A stretch of DNA of 64,000 nt from Candidatus Bathyarchaeota archaeon (GCA_026014665.1 JAOZHX010000017.1:62001-126000); one strand, 5' to 3'. Positions 43,140 through 52,722 are shown, numbered from the stretch's first letter. Notes: generated from the letters alone by a model not told the origin. Translations and numbers: made by a program.

Positions 43140-43330
43140 ATTTGTCGTTTTGTCGTACCTTAATCGGTAAATCGCGGCATTGATCACCCTTTTGGGGTGA
43201 CTGCAGTTGCCACGACCATGTATGGTCGTAGTGAGTGTTCTGGTGATCGTGGTAGAAGGTATTATGGTGCGTTTGTGGGTTGCAGTTTTTGCTTTGTTGG
43301 GTTTGCGTTTAATTGTTGCTTATATTCTTG
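43140..43330 (+). other. Structured leader or small RNA candidate
   Basis: Between the promoter module and the DUF488 gene there is a non-coding segment with strong pairing potential: an outer stem GATCACC (43178-43184) with GGTGATC (about 43241-43247), a small hairpin CACCC/GGGGTG, and a perfect ACGACCAT/ATGGTCGT hairpin at about 43213-43230. A G/T-rich tail with TTTTT follows. It could be a cis-regulatory leader or an independent RNA. No known riboswitch pattern is recognised. The ORF 43197-43382 is not supported. Confidence 0.4.
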
Positions 43331-43360
43331 GCTGTATAGTTTTAAATTGAGAGCGATTAT

Positions 43361-43936
43361 TTGGCTAAAGAACCCGAATTAATGGTCTTCACGATAGGAC
43401 ATTCGACTCGTTCGCTTGAAGAGTTCGTTGAATTGCTGGTTGGTTATGGCATCACGTTGCTTGTGGACGTTCGAGCAGTCCCCAGAAGCCGATTCAACCC
43501 TCAGTTTAACAAAGAAACCCTCCAGAGCAGCCTTAAGCACTATGGTATACGTTACCTACATATGCCTGAAATCGGCGGGTTGCGCCACCCCAAACCCACC
43601 AGTGTTAACCTAGCCCTAAAGAACGCGGGTTTTCGCGGCTATGCCGATTTCATGCAAACCAAAGAATTCACCGACCAACTCCTTAAGATCATAGCGCTCG
43701 CACGGGAAAATCGCCTTACGTTGATGTGTGCAGAAGCGTTACCTTGGCGGTGCCACCGAAACCTAATCAGCGATGCCTTAGTAACTAGGCATGTTAGAGT
43801 AGAACATATCATCAGCAAAAACAGCATCATTACTCATGAATTAAGCGAGTTTGCACATGTAGAGGGAACAAAAATAACCTATCCCCTTTTCACTAAAGAA
43901 ACACCTCAAAGAACGCTCGGGGATTTTGGCACTTGA
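43361..43936 (+). CDS. DUF488-family protein
   Basis: A 191-residue protein with the DUF488 pattern: FTIGHSTRSLEEFVELL, LLVDVRAVPRSRFNPQFN, LHMPEIGGLR and the late LTLMCAEALPWRCHRNLIS, with the conserved Cys/His CxE...CHR. The biochemical function of the family is not firmly known; a nuclease-like or nucleotide-binding role has been suggested. TTG 43361 or ATG 43382 may be the start. Preceded by the unusual long leader. Confidence 0.85.
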   Translation: MAKEPELMVFTIGHSTRSLEEFVELLVGYGITLLVDVRAVPRSRFNPQFNKETLQSSLKHYGIRYLHMPEIGGLRHPKPTSVNLALKNAGFRGYADFMQTKEFTDQLLKIIALARENRLTLMCAEALPWRCHRNLISDALVTRHVRVEHIISKNSIITHELSEFAHVEGTKITYPLFTKETPQRTLGDFGT

Positions 43937-43957
43937 CTATTGAGTGCCAGCTAAGTT

Positions 43958-44632
43958 TCATAGTCTGGTTCCGAGATTGTTAAAGCCAAAAAAAATAGAT
44001 TCGCCTTTTTTGACAGCGCCGATTACAACATTATTTTCTTTTAACAAGCGAGTTAATTTAGAGTAATCAGTGTTTTTCACTAAAGTTGCTGATTCGAAAG
44101 GTTGAGGCAGAAAAGTTGAACTTTTTGGTAAATTCTTTTCAACAATGATTCTGTGCTCATCTTTGCCGTAATAATAACGTTTGAACTCAAAACCATACCA
44201 GCCCATTCCATTAAGGAAAAGTTTCAATGAAAAAAGATTGTAAGGAGACACTGTTGCAAAAATCCGCTTACCCCCTCTCTTCTCCGCCTCTTTCTCGATT
44301 CTGCGGAGCATTTTCTTAGCAACTTGCTTGTTGCGGGCGTCTTCTTTGACGCAAACGTAGCCAAGGTACCAATCATCAGTTTTTAATGCACGTAACGCGT
44401 AACTTTAACCGATTATTCGGTCCGTTGCATCTTTAGCGGCGACGGTAAAACCGCAGAAGACGTTTGCGGGGAAAAGAACGAGGCGAAGGAAAACCTGTTC
44501 TGGGTCGACGAGGTAGTTGTCTCTTATTTGGGCTATTTCAAATGGGTCTTTGGTTCTGGCAACCTTAATTTCGGGTTGATTCATCATCAAACAACCTCTC
44601 CATTCTTTTCCTAAACACTTCATCTGTGACAT
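43958..44632 (-). pseudogene. GNAT-family N-acetyltransferase interrupted by one in-frame stop
   Basis: Two ORFs (44405-44632 and 43958-44311) lie in the same frame, separated only by a TAA at 44405-44407 and the continuing open frame (ALRALKTDDWYLGYVCVKE). Joined, they give a 224-codon protein with the GNAT layout: an N-terminal strand-helix part (MNQPEIKVARTKDPFEIAQ), then YVCVKEDARNKQVAKKMLRRIE, which is the acetyl-CoA-binding R/Q-x-x-A/G motif, and a C-terminal sheet. The stop is TAA, so selenocysteine and pyrrolysine are excluded. It is a recent pseudogene or a sequence error. Confidence 0.75.
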
Positions 44633-44817
44633 GTATTTTTATTCTCTCTATCTCTCTTATCGAATTATTCAGGGAATTATATTATGATCGTCTGAAGCAG
44701 ACTGCTACTCAAATCTAGCTTCCTTTGAATCCCATGGCTTTGTTGAGTGAGCGTTAATAGGCGGACTGAGTAAAGATGCAGGGTGCTAAAGATTAACGAA
44801 AGTCAAGAAGGACTCTT

Positions 44818-46263
44818 TCAGTAAAATTGTTTTGTTAAAACAACGATTACAACTACCAGCCCTGCGATGATGATTGCCATAATCGGGACAACAATTACAA
44901 GAAGGTTCTCCATTGGATTGCTCGGAGCCGCTGTCGGTGCCTGCTGAGAAGTTGAACCACCTGAAGGTGCAGGCGTTGGGGTAGGTTCATTTGGTGGGGC
45001 TGTCGGTTCGGGTGAAGCCGAAGGTTCAGGATAATAATCAAGCGGTGGAGCGTTAGGGTTGGGAGAGGTTAAGAAGGGAACGAACGTTACGGTGCCCAAG
45101 TTAAAGTCGTTTTTTCTGTCGTAGATGGAGTTGCCGATTGCTGTCTGGTCAGTCGTTCCCCACCAGTTGTTGGTGGCGTCAACGTTTTCGGCTCCTGAGA
45201 GTTTAAGGTTGTATTGTGCACTGTTCAGTATGTTATTTCCGCTCAACGTTGGCGAAGTGCCTCTGTTTACGACGATTGCGATTTTGCAGTTTGCTATCGT
45301 GTTGTCTTTGACCTTTGCATTACCTACTTGAATACCTATCTCTGAACCGAAGATGAGGTTGTTGTTTATTGTAACGGAGTTAGCGGAATCCAGATTTATG
45401 CCTGCACATTTGTTGTTGGAGATAACAAGGTTTACTGATCCTTCGCCATCCATGATTAAGCCAACCGTATTACCGATAATTTGGGCAGAAACGTCGCCGT
45501 AGCCGTTCAGAATAACGCTTCCATTAATGTCGTTGTCTATTACCTTAGCTGAGGTGTCTATTACGAGTGTGTTGTAGTTTCTGTCAAAGCTTCTGCCGAT
45601 GAAGAAGTAGCTGCTGCCGCCAGAAATCGTGTTTTTTGAAACCAACGGTAATCCGCCATAGAGCCCCATTCCGCCTGTGATAACATTGTTCAAGACTTCG
45701 GAGTTGTCGCCGATGTCTAAGCCGCCGTTAAAATGGTTGTTAGCGATTATCGAGGAGCCTGTGCCGCTTGTGATTATAGCAACATTGTTATTCATCATGT
45801 CGGCATCGTCGTTGAACGTGTTGTCGGTTATCTTTACCGAGGAATTCGTGATTGAAATGACGGTTTGGTTGATTACTGCGTTTTGGATTATGCAGCCAGT
45901 GCCCGTTTGCTCATTCCAACCGTTGCTGAAAGAGGTGAATTTTATCTTTCCAGCGTTCACGGGTGAACTGTTGATGTAGATGGGGTTTGTGTTTGTACCG
46001 ACCGCTTTGAGTGTTCCCTCAACCTGCAGATAGTACGCGTTAAGGTTGACTACTGCGCCAGGTTGGATGGTTAAGGTTACGCCCGATTGCACTAAAGTGG
46101 GTCCCGAAAGGTCGTACGGGCTGTTAGCGGCCGTCCAAACGGTATCTGTAGCGATTATGCTTGGCGGAACAGTTCCAGCGCAAGCAAGATTGCTGTTGCT
46201 CAGATAGATAAGCGGAGTGACCAAGATTGCAATGAGAAGGATTGCGAACGGAAGCTTTTTCAT
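44818..46263 (-). CDS. Secreted right-handed beta-helix (NosD/pectate-lyase-like) surface protein
   Basis: About 481 residues. Signal peptide MKKLPFAILLIAILVTPLIY, then IATDTVWTAANSPYDLSGPT and GVTLTIQPGAVVNLNA, the usual entry into a parallel beta-helix, followed by many short repeats of the NNxI/xVxxNxI type (VIDNDINGSVILNGYGD, ISNNKCAGINLDS, INNNLIFGSEIGIQVGN). A Pro/Ser/Thr-rich linker (PEPTAPPNEPTPTPAPSGG) leads to a membrane helix and a short basic tail. Such proteins bind or cleave polysaccharide, but no active site is visible. ATG 46263 gives the best signal peptide. Confidence 0.82.
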   Translation of the reverse strand: MKKLPFAILLIAILVTPLIYLSNSNLACAGTVPPSIIATDTVWTAANSPYDLSGPTLVQSGVTLTIQPGAVVNLNAYYLQVEGTLKAVGTNTNPIYINSSPVNAGKIKFTSFSNGWNEQTGTGCIIQNAVINQTVISITNSSVKITDNTFNDDADMMNNNVAIITSGTGSSIIANNHFNGGLDIGDNSEVLNNVITGGMGLYGGLPLVSKNTISGGSSYFFIGRSFDRNYNTLVIDTSAKVIDNDINGSVILNGYGDVSAQIIGNTVGLIMDGEGSVNLVISNNKCAGINLDSANSVTINNNLIFGSEIGIQVGNAKVKDNTIANCKIAIVVNRGTSPTLSGNNILNSAQYNLKLSGAENVDATNNWWGTTDQTAIGNSIYDRKNDFNLGTVTFVPFLTSPNPNAPPLDYYPEPSASPEPTAPPNEPTPTPAPSGGSTSQQAPTAAPSNPMENLLVIVVPIMAIIIAGLVVVIVVLTKQFY

Positions 46264-46371
46264 GTTAATTGTACCCATTATAGACTCTGGAGAAAAATGG
46301 ATAAATGGATATAACGTTTACGGTTTCTGTGCGGTTCTTATCGTTTTACTTTTAAAAGGGTGATTTGATTG

Positions 46372-47718
46372 CTAAGTTTTGCGTAATTTTGCTATGAAAA
46401 AGCCGTTGCACTGGTGAATATGCGGGTAAAGGCGTTGGCACTGGGTTAAACCTCGCAGTCCAGGTAGGCCAATTTTTGGTTCAATATCGGTCAGCGTGAA
46501 GTCTGGATGGTCAATTAGAAAGTGCTCGACTACACCCTCGTTTTCTTCCTCAGTTATGCTGCATGTCGAGTAGGTCAGCACTCCGCCTTTTGCTATTTTT
46601 TCGGCACAGTTGTTTATCATTTGCAGCTGGATTTGCGCCATGTTCTCGACGGACTTGGGGCTGAGTCGCCACTTGGCTGAGGGTTGTTTGGCGAACACAC
46701 CTGTGCTAGTGCATGGTGGATCTAAAACGACCAAATCAGCTTCACCAGAAAACGGCACAGAAACTCGTACATCAGCAATCACTGGTTGGGCAATCTTGGC
46801 GCCCATTCGAGCGATTTCCCTCCTCCAAGTCCGCATTCTTTTAGCGGAAAAATCGACCGAGTAAATTTCTCCTTGATTTTGCATTAATTGGGCAAGATAA
46901 GTCGTTTTGGCGCCCGGAGCAGCGCAAACGTCAAAAACTCGCATTCCAGGCTGTGGGTTAGCGGCTTGGGTGGCAAAGCAGCTGGCTTTGTCTTGAATGT
47001 AGAATAAGCCTTCTCTATAACTGGGCAATTCATTTAGCGGCTCTTTAAGCCCTAAGACTCTGTATGTGTGCTTAAGCGCTGGTTCTTTTTGGAGTTTTAC
47101 TTCTGAATCGTCTAGTTTTTGCAGGATTGTTTCCTCGGAGGCGACTAAGGTGTTGATGCGTATATAGGTAGGTGGCGGAAGGATGCTGCCCTCTAAAAAA
47201 GCCACTGCCTCATCATGCCCGAAAAGCTTAAAGCAATATTCCACAAACCAAGTCGGATGAAAAGTTTTCAACCCTACCCTTTCTGCGTCTCCTGCCGAGT
47301 CCATAATGGATGCCAATTGGCGTGTTAGTAAAAACCCTAAAAACGGCTCGATTTCACGCATGGTCTGCCAGCCCAGAATAGCGCGTCCAAGGCTTGCGAT
47401 GTTTTGGGCTTCTTTGAGGTTGAACTTAGACCAGTTCCTTGTAACTCGTGTTTGATAAACATATAATCGTAGGAACGCTTGGATGCCTAGATTGTATTCG
47501 CTGATTTTTTTTGGCGCAACCACATCGTTGATAAGTTTATCTAACAGGTTTCTGCGTCGGGAGGTTTCAACAACTAAACGGTAAGCATACCGTATGGCGC
47601 TAAAGTTGCTTACATCCAGTTGCTTGACCGTCCGCATCAAGGCTGATCGCTCATTCAAGCGACGCATCTCCATCCAACTTAGAGTTTCAATGGCAATTGT
47701 CCAAGCTTCCCGCAACAA
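46372..47718 (-). CDS. NOL1/NOP2/Sun-family RNA m5C methyltransferase with NusB-like domain
   Basis: A 448-residue enzyme: an alpha-helical NusB-like N-terminal domain (about residues 10-150), a linking PUA-like part, then the SAM-binding core YIQDKASCFATQAANPQPG, VFDVCAAPGAKTTYLAQ, VVLDPPCTSTGVF and LTYSTCSITEEENEGV. The two catalytic cysteines are in DPPC and STC. It methylates cytosine-5 in tRNA or rRNA; the exact base is unknown. Confidence 0.93.
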   Translation of the reverse strand: MLREAWTIAIETLSWMEMRRLNERSALMRTVKQLDVSNFSAIRYAYRLVVETSRRRNLLDKLINDVVAPKKISEYNLGIQAFLRLYVYQTRVTRNWSKFNLKEAQNIASLGRAILGWQTMREIEPFLGFLLTRQLASIMDSAGDAERVGLKTFHPTWFVEYCFKLFGHDEAVAFLEGSILPPPTYIRINTLVASEETILQKLDDSEVKLQKEPALKHTYRVLGLKEPLNELPSYREGLFYIQDKASCFATQAANPQPGMRVFDVCAAPGAKTTYLAQLMQNQGEIYSVDFSAKRMRTWRREIARMGAKIAQPVIADVRVSVPFSGEADLVVLDPPCTSTGVFAKQPSAKWRLSPKSVENMAQIQLQMINNCAEKIAKGGVLTYSTCSITEEENEGVVEHFLIDHPDFTLTDIEPKIGLPGLRGLTQCQRLYPHIHQCNGFFIAKLRKT

Positions 47719-47906
47719 GCAAAATCACAATTATGAACAACTACAAAGAAACTAATAAGAATTGAAACACGAAGAAAATTTTGATGCTGCACACAGGATG
47801 ACTAATTTTCTGTTATTGCGCACTTACAGCCACATACCCTTATGAAGTATTCATTGGTGCTAGTGTCTCTGTCCTGAGGCAAGCTCAATAAATGGAGGTG
47901 ACATGT

Positions 47907-48053
47907 TTGTCAAGAAGGCGAAGTAGAGAAGAAGAAACGGATATCAGCAAGGGAAAAATGACCGTTCAAGAAGCAGGTAAAAGAGGCGGTGCCAAAGGCG
48001 GTCCAAGAGTCAGAGAACTCATTGAGGAAGGAAAAGAACACGAAGAAGAATAA
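47907..48053 (+). CDS. Small KGG-motif stress-type protein (not in the ORF track)
   Basis: A 48-residue ORF too short for the track. It begins TTG six bases after a strong GGAGGTG. The product is highly charged: SRRRSREEEETDISKGKM, then TVQEAGKRGGAKGGPRVREL and an acidic end EEGKEHEEE. The AGKRGGAKGG part matches KGG-type repeats seen in small stress-associated or hydrophilic proteins of archaea and bacteria. One repeat only. ATG at 47903 in another frame gives seven residues and is rejected. Confidence 0.65.
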   Translation: MSRRRSREEETDISKGKMTVQEAGKRGGAKGGPRVRELIEEGKEHEEE

Positions 48054-48144
48054 GAATAATCAAGTAGGTAACACTTAACTCGCATACAAGTGTTTAGGCT
48101 AAATTTTTTTTCCTTAATAAAACGATGGAATTGAGGTGAACTCT

Positions 48145-48315
48145 TTGAGCCAAACAGTCAAAAAGCGAAGAATTACTCCTGAAACTAGGGCTGGGCAATA
48201 CATATGCCCTGAATGCGGGCAAACTTTCGATGCAAAAAAAGAAGTAGACAGCCACATACATATGATGCATGAATCACATCTAAGCGCTGTACATGGCAAT
48301 CTACATAAACACTAA
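48145..48315 (+). CDS. Single C2H2 zinc-finger protein (not in the ORF track)
   Basis: A 56-residue ORF starting TTG, with GAGGTGA ten bases upstream. YICPECGQTFDAKKEVDSHI followed by HMMH gives C-x2-C-x12-H-x4-H, a classical C2H2 finger with the conserved aromatic Phe between the pairs. It is preceded by a basic arm VKKRRITPETRAGQ and followed by a His-rich tail. Archaea carry few such proteins; it probably binds DNA. Both this gene and the KGG gene lie between the RNA methyltransferase and polB. Confidence 0.75.
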   Translation: MSQTVKKRRITPETRAGQYICPECGQTFDAKKEVDSHIHMMHESHLSAVHGNLHKH

Positions 48316-48434
48316 TCAATTTTGTTAAAACTTTAGTTAAGAACATCGCTTTTGAATGCATGTTTGTTTGGTCATTTTTGTGTCACTAAAGATTTTAGTC
48401 TCTATTGCACATTAAAGACTAAGGTCAAAGAGGG

Positions 48435-51143
48435 ATGGCGCGCACAATACTAGATTACTGCAGCAGTGAACAAGCTAAACCGCCAACAGAGCAAAAGGTT
48501 AAACCAGCGCCAGCGCCCACCACTGAAATACGGTCAGAGAAGGAGAAACCAAAAAAGAGGGAACACCAAGCATACCCACCCCTTGCGCCAATAAATCTCG
48601 CGCCCTCTTATTTTGTATCAGCATTCTATGATGGACGCCAAAGAAAAGCAGTCATAAAACTATATGAACCACAGTCAGGGCAAATCTACTTCTGGTATGA
48701 CAACACCAACCACTTGCCCTATTGCCTCACAAACCTCTCACAGTACGACCTAGGCAAAATCGACGGCGTCATTAATCACCCTGGCTTTGATCACTTCGAA
48801 GAACAAGAAAAAGTCGACCCCCTCCAAGACAGAAAAGTTACCGTAACAAAAATCGTAGCCAAAGACCCCCTTGCCATCGGAGGAAAACCCCAAGGTACTA
48901 TACGAGACATCATCCCTCAAGATTTCCCCAAAGTTGCTGATAGCTACGTCGAACCCCAAGACGTTAAAATCTGGGAATCAAAAATCAAGTATTACCAATC
49001 CTACATCTACGACAAACAACTGTTGCCAGGCATGATTTACGAAGTCAAAGACGGAAATCTAGTCGAAACAACCGTGGATTCTGCCTCTGAGAACCTAAAC
49101 AAAATTCGTGTCCTCTTCCAAGACTGCTCGGAAGAAGAACGCCAATACGCTGAAATGTGGGCTAAACTACTTGAATACCCAGCGCCACAGTTCCGCCGAG
49201 CAGCCATAGACATCGAAGTCTACTCACCACTTGCTAATCGCGTGCCAGATGCACGAGAAGGCGCCTGCCCAGTCATCGCTTGCTCCATTTACAGCTCAGA
49301 CGGCGAGAAGAGGGTGCTTATTCTTAAGCGAGAAGGCATGAGCGAAGCCAACATGCACCTATGCGCTGGCATAGAGTTGGAGTTCTGTGAAACTGAAACC
49401 CAACTAATCAAAAAAATCTTCGATACCCTCTGGGAATACCCTTTCATAATAACCTTCAACGGCGACGATTTTGACCTCCGCTACCTGGCGCATCGCGCTG
49501 AAAACCTGGGTTTCAGCAAACGCGACATCCCCATCGAAATAGGCAAACGCGTCTGCCTTCTCAAATATGGCGTTCACATCGACCTCTACAAATTCTTCTT
49601 TAACCGATCAATCCAAATCTACGCTTACAGTGGACGCTACAAAGACGTCAGCCTCGACGACGTCGGAAATGCATTGATTGGCGCTCAAAAAATCCACCTA
49701 GACAAGGATTTCGGAGACCTTGACTACGGCGAATTAGCCGCCTATTGCTTTCGTGACTCTGAAATAACCTATAAACTCACAAGTTTCGACAATGATTCTG
49801 CCATGAAGTTGATATTGGTCTTGGCACGAATTGCCAGCATGCCCATGGAAGACGTCAGCCGCCAAGGTGTAAGCCGCTGGATACGCAACTTTATGCACAG
49901 AGAACACCGCAAACGCGGCATGCTCATTCCCAACGCCGAAGACATCCTCACTAAAAAAGGCAAAACCTCAACAACCGCTGTCATAAAAGGCAAAAAATAC
50001 AAAGGCGCCATAGTAGTCGAACCGACACCAGGCGTCCACTTCAACGTCGCTGTAATGGACTTTCCCAGCCTATACCCCTCCATAATCAAAGTCTGGAACC
50101 TCGGCTACCAATCCATCTGCTGCAACCACCAAGAATGCCACTGCCGAAAAATCCCCGACACCCCACACTGGGTCTGTACTCAAAAACGTGCGCTCGAGAG
50201 CCTCCTCATCGGATCGCTACGGGATTTGCGTGTGCGCTGGTACAAAAGCCGAGCTAAAGACAAAACACTACCTCCTGAACTACGCAGTTGGTACAGCATC
50301 GCACAGGGCGCGCTGAAAGTCATCTTAAACGCCAGCTACGGAGTCTTCGGAGCCGACAGCTTTGACCTCTACTGTCCCCCAGTTGCAGAAGCCACAGCCG
50401 CCATCGGCCGTTACAGCATCACCCAAATCCTCAAACATGCCGAAGCCGTAGGCATAAAGGTGTTATACGGCGACACCGACAGCGTCTTCCTCAAAAACCC
50501 AACAAAAGAGCAGATTGAGGATGTGGTGCACTACACTGAACACGAGTTAGGCATGGGCATAGACGTGGATAAAGTTTACCGTTATGCCGTTTTTAGTTCA
50601 CGCAAGAAAAACTATCTCGGCGTCTTAGAAGACGGAACGGTAGACGTGAAAGGGTTAACGGGCAAGAAAAAACACATTCCCCTCTTCATCAAAGACGCCT
50701 TCAACAGCATGAAGGAACGACTAGCCAAAGTCAAAAACCCAGAGGATTTCGAGAAAGCCAAAAAAGAAATCGCCCAAATCGTCCGCGAACGCTACAACGT
50801 ACTTAAACGCCGTGAATGGGGCGACATGAGCGAACTAGCATTCCACGTTGTGTTGGGCGACGAACTTGAACGCTACACCAAAACCACGCCGCAACACGTT
50901 AAAGCAGCCAGAATCCTGCAGCAAAGCGGCAAAGACCTCCGCGCAGGCGACCTCATCAGTTTCGTCAAAGTGCTCCGCGAACCCCACGTGAAACCGGCGG
51001 AGTTGGCATCTCGCAACGAAGTAGACGTTGATAAATACATCGCCTACTTGCATTCCACCTTTGACCAAGTACTGGATGCGTTGGGGCTTAATTTCGAAGA
51101 AATCATAGGATTAACTAGGCTAGAAAGTTTTCTTGGCGCTTAA
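48435..51143 (+). CDS. polB: Family B DNA polymerase with active-looking proofreading exonuclease
   Basis: A 902-residue replicative or repair DNA polymerase. The exonuclease domain has Exo I IDIEVYSPL (about residue 258), Exo II FNGDDFDLRYLAH and Exo III YCFRDSEI. The polymerase has motif A DFPSLYPSII (about 541), motif B KVILNASYG with Ala where many have Ser, and motif C YGDTDS (about 678), then the KKNYLG thumb motif. The first ~75 residues are Lys/Pro-rich and look disordered. Cysteines in CCNHQECHC around residue 560 may hold zinc. No intein is present. Confidence 0.96.
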   Translation: MARTILDYCSSEQAKPPTEQKVKPAPAPTTEIRSEKEKPKKREHQAYPPLAPINLAPSYFVSAFYDGRQRKAVIKLYEPQSGQIYFWYDNTNHLPYCLTNLSQYDLGKIDGVINHPGFDHFEEQEKVDPLQDRKVTVTKIVAKDPLAIGGKPQGTIRDIIPQDFPKVADSYVEPQDVKIWESKIKYYQSYIYDKQLLPGMIYEVKDGNLVETTVDSASENLNKIRVLFQDCSEEERQYAEMWAKLLEYPAPQFRRAAIDIEVYSPLANRVPDAREGACPVIACSIYSSDGEKRVLILKREGMSEANMHLCAGIELEFCETETQLIKKIFDTLWEYPFIITFNGDDFDLRYLAHRAENLGFSKRDIPIEIGKRVCLLKYGVHIDLYKFFFNRSIQIYAYSGRYKDVSLDDVGNALIGAQKIHLDKDFGDLDYGELAAYCFRDSEITYKLTSFDNDSAMKLILVLARIASMPMEDVSRQGVSRWIRNFMHREHRKRGMLIPNAEDILTKKGKTSTTAVIKGKKYKGAIVVEPTPGVHFNVAVMDFPSLYPSIIKVWNLGYQSICCNHQECHCRKIPDTPHWVCTQKRALESLLIGSLRDLRVRWYKSRAKDKTLPPELRSWYSIAQGALKVILNASYGVFGADSFDLYCPPVAEATAAIGRYSITQILKHAEAVGIKVLYGDTDSVFLKNPTKEQIEDVVHYTEHELGMGIDVDKVYRYAVFSSRKKNYLGVLEDGTVDVKGLTGKKKHIPLFIKDAFNSMKERLAKVKNPEDFEKAKKEIAQIVRERYNVLKRREWGDMSELAFHVVLGDELERYTKTTPQHVKAARILQQSGKDLRAGDLISFVKVLREPHVKPAELASRNEVDVDKYIAYLHSTFDQVLDALGLNFEEIIGLTRLESFLGA

Positions 51144-51237
51144 CAGCCTGCTACTCTTTTTCCAAACCATGTAAGGGCTTAGCTACGACCAACCCTATGG
51201 AACGGCAAAAACAACCTGAATCAAAACAGTTAAGGGG

Positions 51238-51468
51238 TTAGTAGAAGTTGCGGGCTTCTTTGCGTTTTTCTGCTTCCTCGTAGAAACGCAAAACTTCATC
51301 GATGATTTCAACGTTGGAGAGCAACATCCGTCTGCAACAGTACCGCTTCAAGCCCAAGCTGTCGAGTACGTCGCTGGCATTTTCACCGGTCTTTATGCGG
51401 CGAGTAAATTCGTCCCATCGGTCACCAACCAACTTGCCGCAGGTGAAACATCTCACTGGGATAATCAA
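51238..51468 (-). CDS. rpoN: RNA polymerase subunit N (Rpo10)
   Basis: A small essential subunit of about 76 residues that binds zinc with CFTCGK and YCCRRML. The conserved core [17 protein letters not shown] and [20 protein letters not shown] is intact. The ORF runs back into rps9, but TTG 51468 lies just after AGGTAGGAGAG and begins the conserved sequence, so it is preferred. Last gene of the rps13-rpoN operon. Confidence 0.93.
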   Translation of the reverse strand: MIIPVRCFTCGKLVGDRWDEFTRRIKTGENASDVLDSLGLKRYCCRRMLLSNVEIIDEVLRFYEEAEKRKEARNFY

Positions 51469-51481
51469 CTTGTTTTCTCTC

Positions 51482-51892
51482 CTACCTGTAACTCTTCTGT
51501 TCCTTTGCTCTTGCGCCTGCACCACCGAACTTTTTGGTTTCTTTGGCTCGGCTGTCGCCTGCAATCATGGTGCGATCGTACTCGCTAAAGACAGTGCGTA
51601 GGTGGCTGCTTTTGGTCCATTTTAACAATCCGTTAGCGATGGCCATGCGGGCTGCTTCAGCTTGACCCATGTAGCCCCCGCCCTGAGTTTTAATATCCAT
51701 GTCGAGTTGTTGCCAAACGTCAGGTCCCGCTTGCAGTAACGGTTCCATGATTTTGGCTTTGGCGATGTCGGGTTCATAAATTTCTACTGGAGTCAAGTTT
51801 ATTCGGACTTTGCCAACGCCTTGCTTAATTATGGCGCGGGCAGTTGCGGTTTTGCGCTTTCCACTAACGACTAAGACTTTTTTTGCTGGCAT
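51482..51892 (-). CDS. rps9: Ribosomal protein uS9
   Basis: A 136-residue S9: [55 protein letters not shown] and the basic end [13 protein letters not shown], which reaches the decoding centre. ATG 51892 gives the normal start [11 protein letters not shown] and lies next to the rpl13 stop; the ORF opens eight codons earlier. Confidence 0.97.
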   Translation of the reverse strand: MPAKKVLVVSGKRKTATARAIIKQGVGKVRINLTPVEIYEPDIAKAKIMEPLLQAGPDVWQQLDMDIKTQGGGYMGQAEAARMAIANGLLKWTKSSHLRTVFSEYDRTMIAGDSRAKETKKFGGAGARAKEQKSYR

Positions 51893-51894
51893 AA

Positions 51895-52353
51895 TTATTC
51901 CATCCTGTTTCTCCAACCGATCTCTTTTGCCAACTCTCCAAGGGTGAAATGGGGACCACGAAGGTTGGCTGCAGAAGCATCATCGAACGTGATGAATTCT
52001 TTATCCTTAAGCTCATCCGGCACGCCCATGAAAACTTTGAGGCGTTTGTAGGCGCTTTTGCCTTTGGGCTGTTTGAAAGGAAGCATACCCCGCACTGTCT
52101 TACGTAAGAAGCGGTCTGGTCTTCGATAATGGAAGGGACCTCGTTCAGGAGCGCCGACTTCAAGGAAAAGGTGGGCTTCCGCGATTTTGCTCTTACGTTT
52201 ACCCGAAAACACTGCTTTTTCAGCGTTAACTATGATAACTCCTTGACCGTTTAGCAGAAGTTTGGCAACCTTGCTGCTTAGGCGACCTACGATTAAGCCT
52301 TCAGCGTTCACCAAAGTTACTGAAGAGGGTTTGGTTGTAGTTTGCATTTGCAT
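51895..52353 (-). CDS. rpl13: Ribosomal protein uL13
   Basis: A 152-residue L13: LVNAEGLIVGRLSSKVAKLL, GVIIVNAEKAVFSGKRKSK, GPFHYRRPDRFLRKTVRGML and LKVFMGVPDELKDKE. The archaeal RPxRFLRKTVRGMLP motif is intact. Part of the tight rpl18e-rpl13-rps9-rpoN arrangement. Confidence 0.97.
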   Translation of the reverse strand: MQMQTTTKPSSVTLVNAEGLIVGRLSSKVAKLLLNGQGVIIVNAEKAVFSGKRKSKIAEAHLFLEVGAPERGPFHYRRPDRFLRKTVRGMLPFKQPKGKSAYKRLKVFMGVPDELKDKEFITFDDASAANLRGPHFTLGELAKEIGWRNRME

Positions 52354-52359
52354 TTTTTT

Positions 52360-52722
52360 TCACCGGATAATTTTTACGTTTGAGCCTTTGGGGTTCTTCG
52401 CCATAAGCTCTTGGATTGTGAGGTATTTTGCTTTAGCACTCTCAAGTTTAGCCTTAGCTGCAGTGGAAGCCTCAAAGGACGCCACCGTAATGGAGTGGTC
52501 AAGGTTGCCTGAAGCCAAAATCTTGCCTGGAACAACCACCACATCGGCCCGTTTGGTACTGCGGTTTATAGTGCTTAGGTTCACGGCGGCACGTCTGCTG
52601 CGGGATTTTGCTAGATGGTCAGCGACGTCTAGCCAGATGGGCGCTTGTTGTTCTTTGCTTTCTTTACGTAGTTGACTGATAAGTTCGATTAACTGCGGAT
52701 TCGTGGTTTTTGTTTCTCTCAT
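52360..52722 (-). CDS. rpl18e: Ribosomal protein eL18 (L18e)
   Basis: A 120-residue L18e: NPQLIELISQLRKESKEQQA, AAVNLSTINRSTKRADVVVV and VPGKILASGNLDHSITVASF. The last part is the usual helix-rich C-terminus. Starts 4 bp inside the rpoD stop. Confidence 0.97.
   Translation of the reverse strand: MRETKTTNPQLIELISQLRKESKEQQAPIWLDVADHLAKSRSRRAAVNLSTINRSTKRADVVVVPGKILASGNLDHSITVASFEASTAAKAKLESAKAKYLTIQELMAKNPKGSNVKIIR

Noticed and set aside
44405-44407. Possible recoded stop in the GNAT gene
   Set aside because: The codon is TAA; known recoding to selenocysteine or pyrrolysine uses TGA or TAG.
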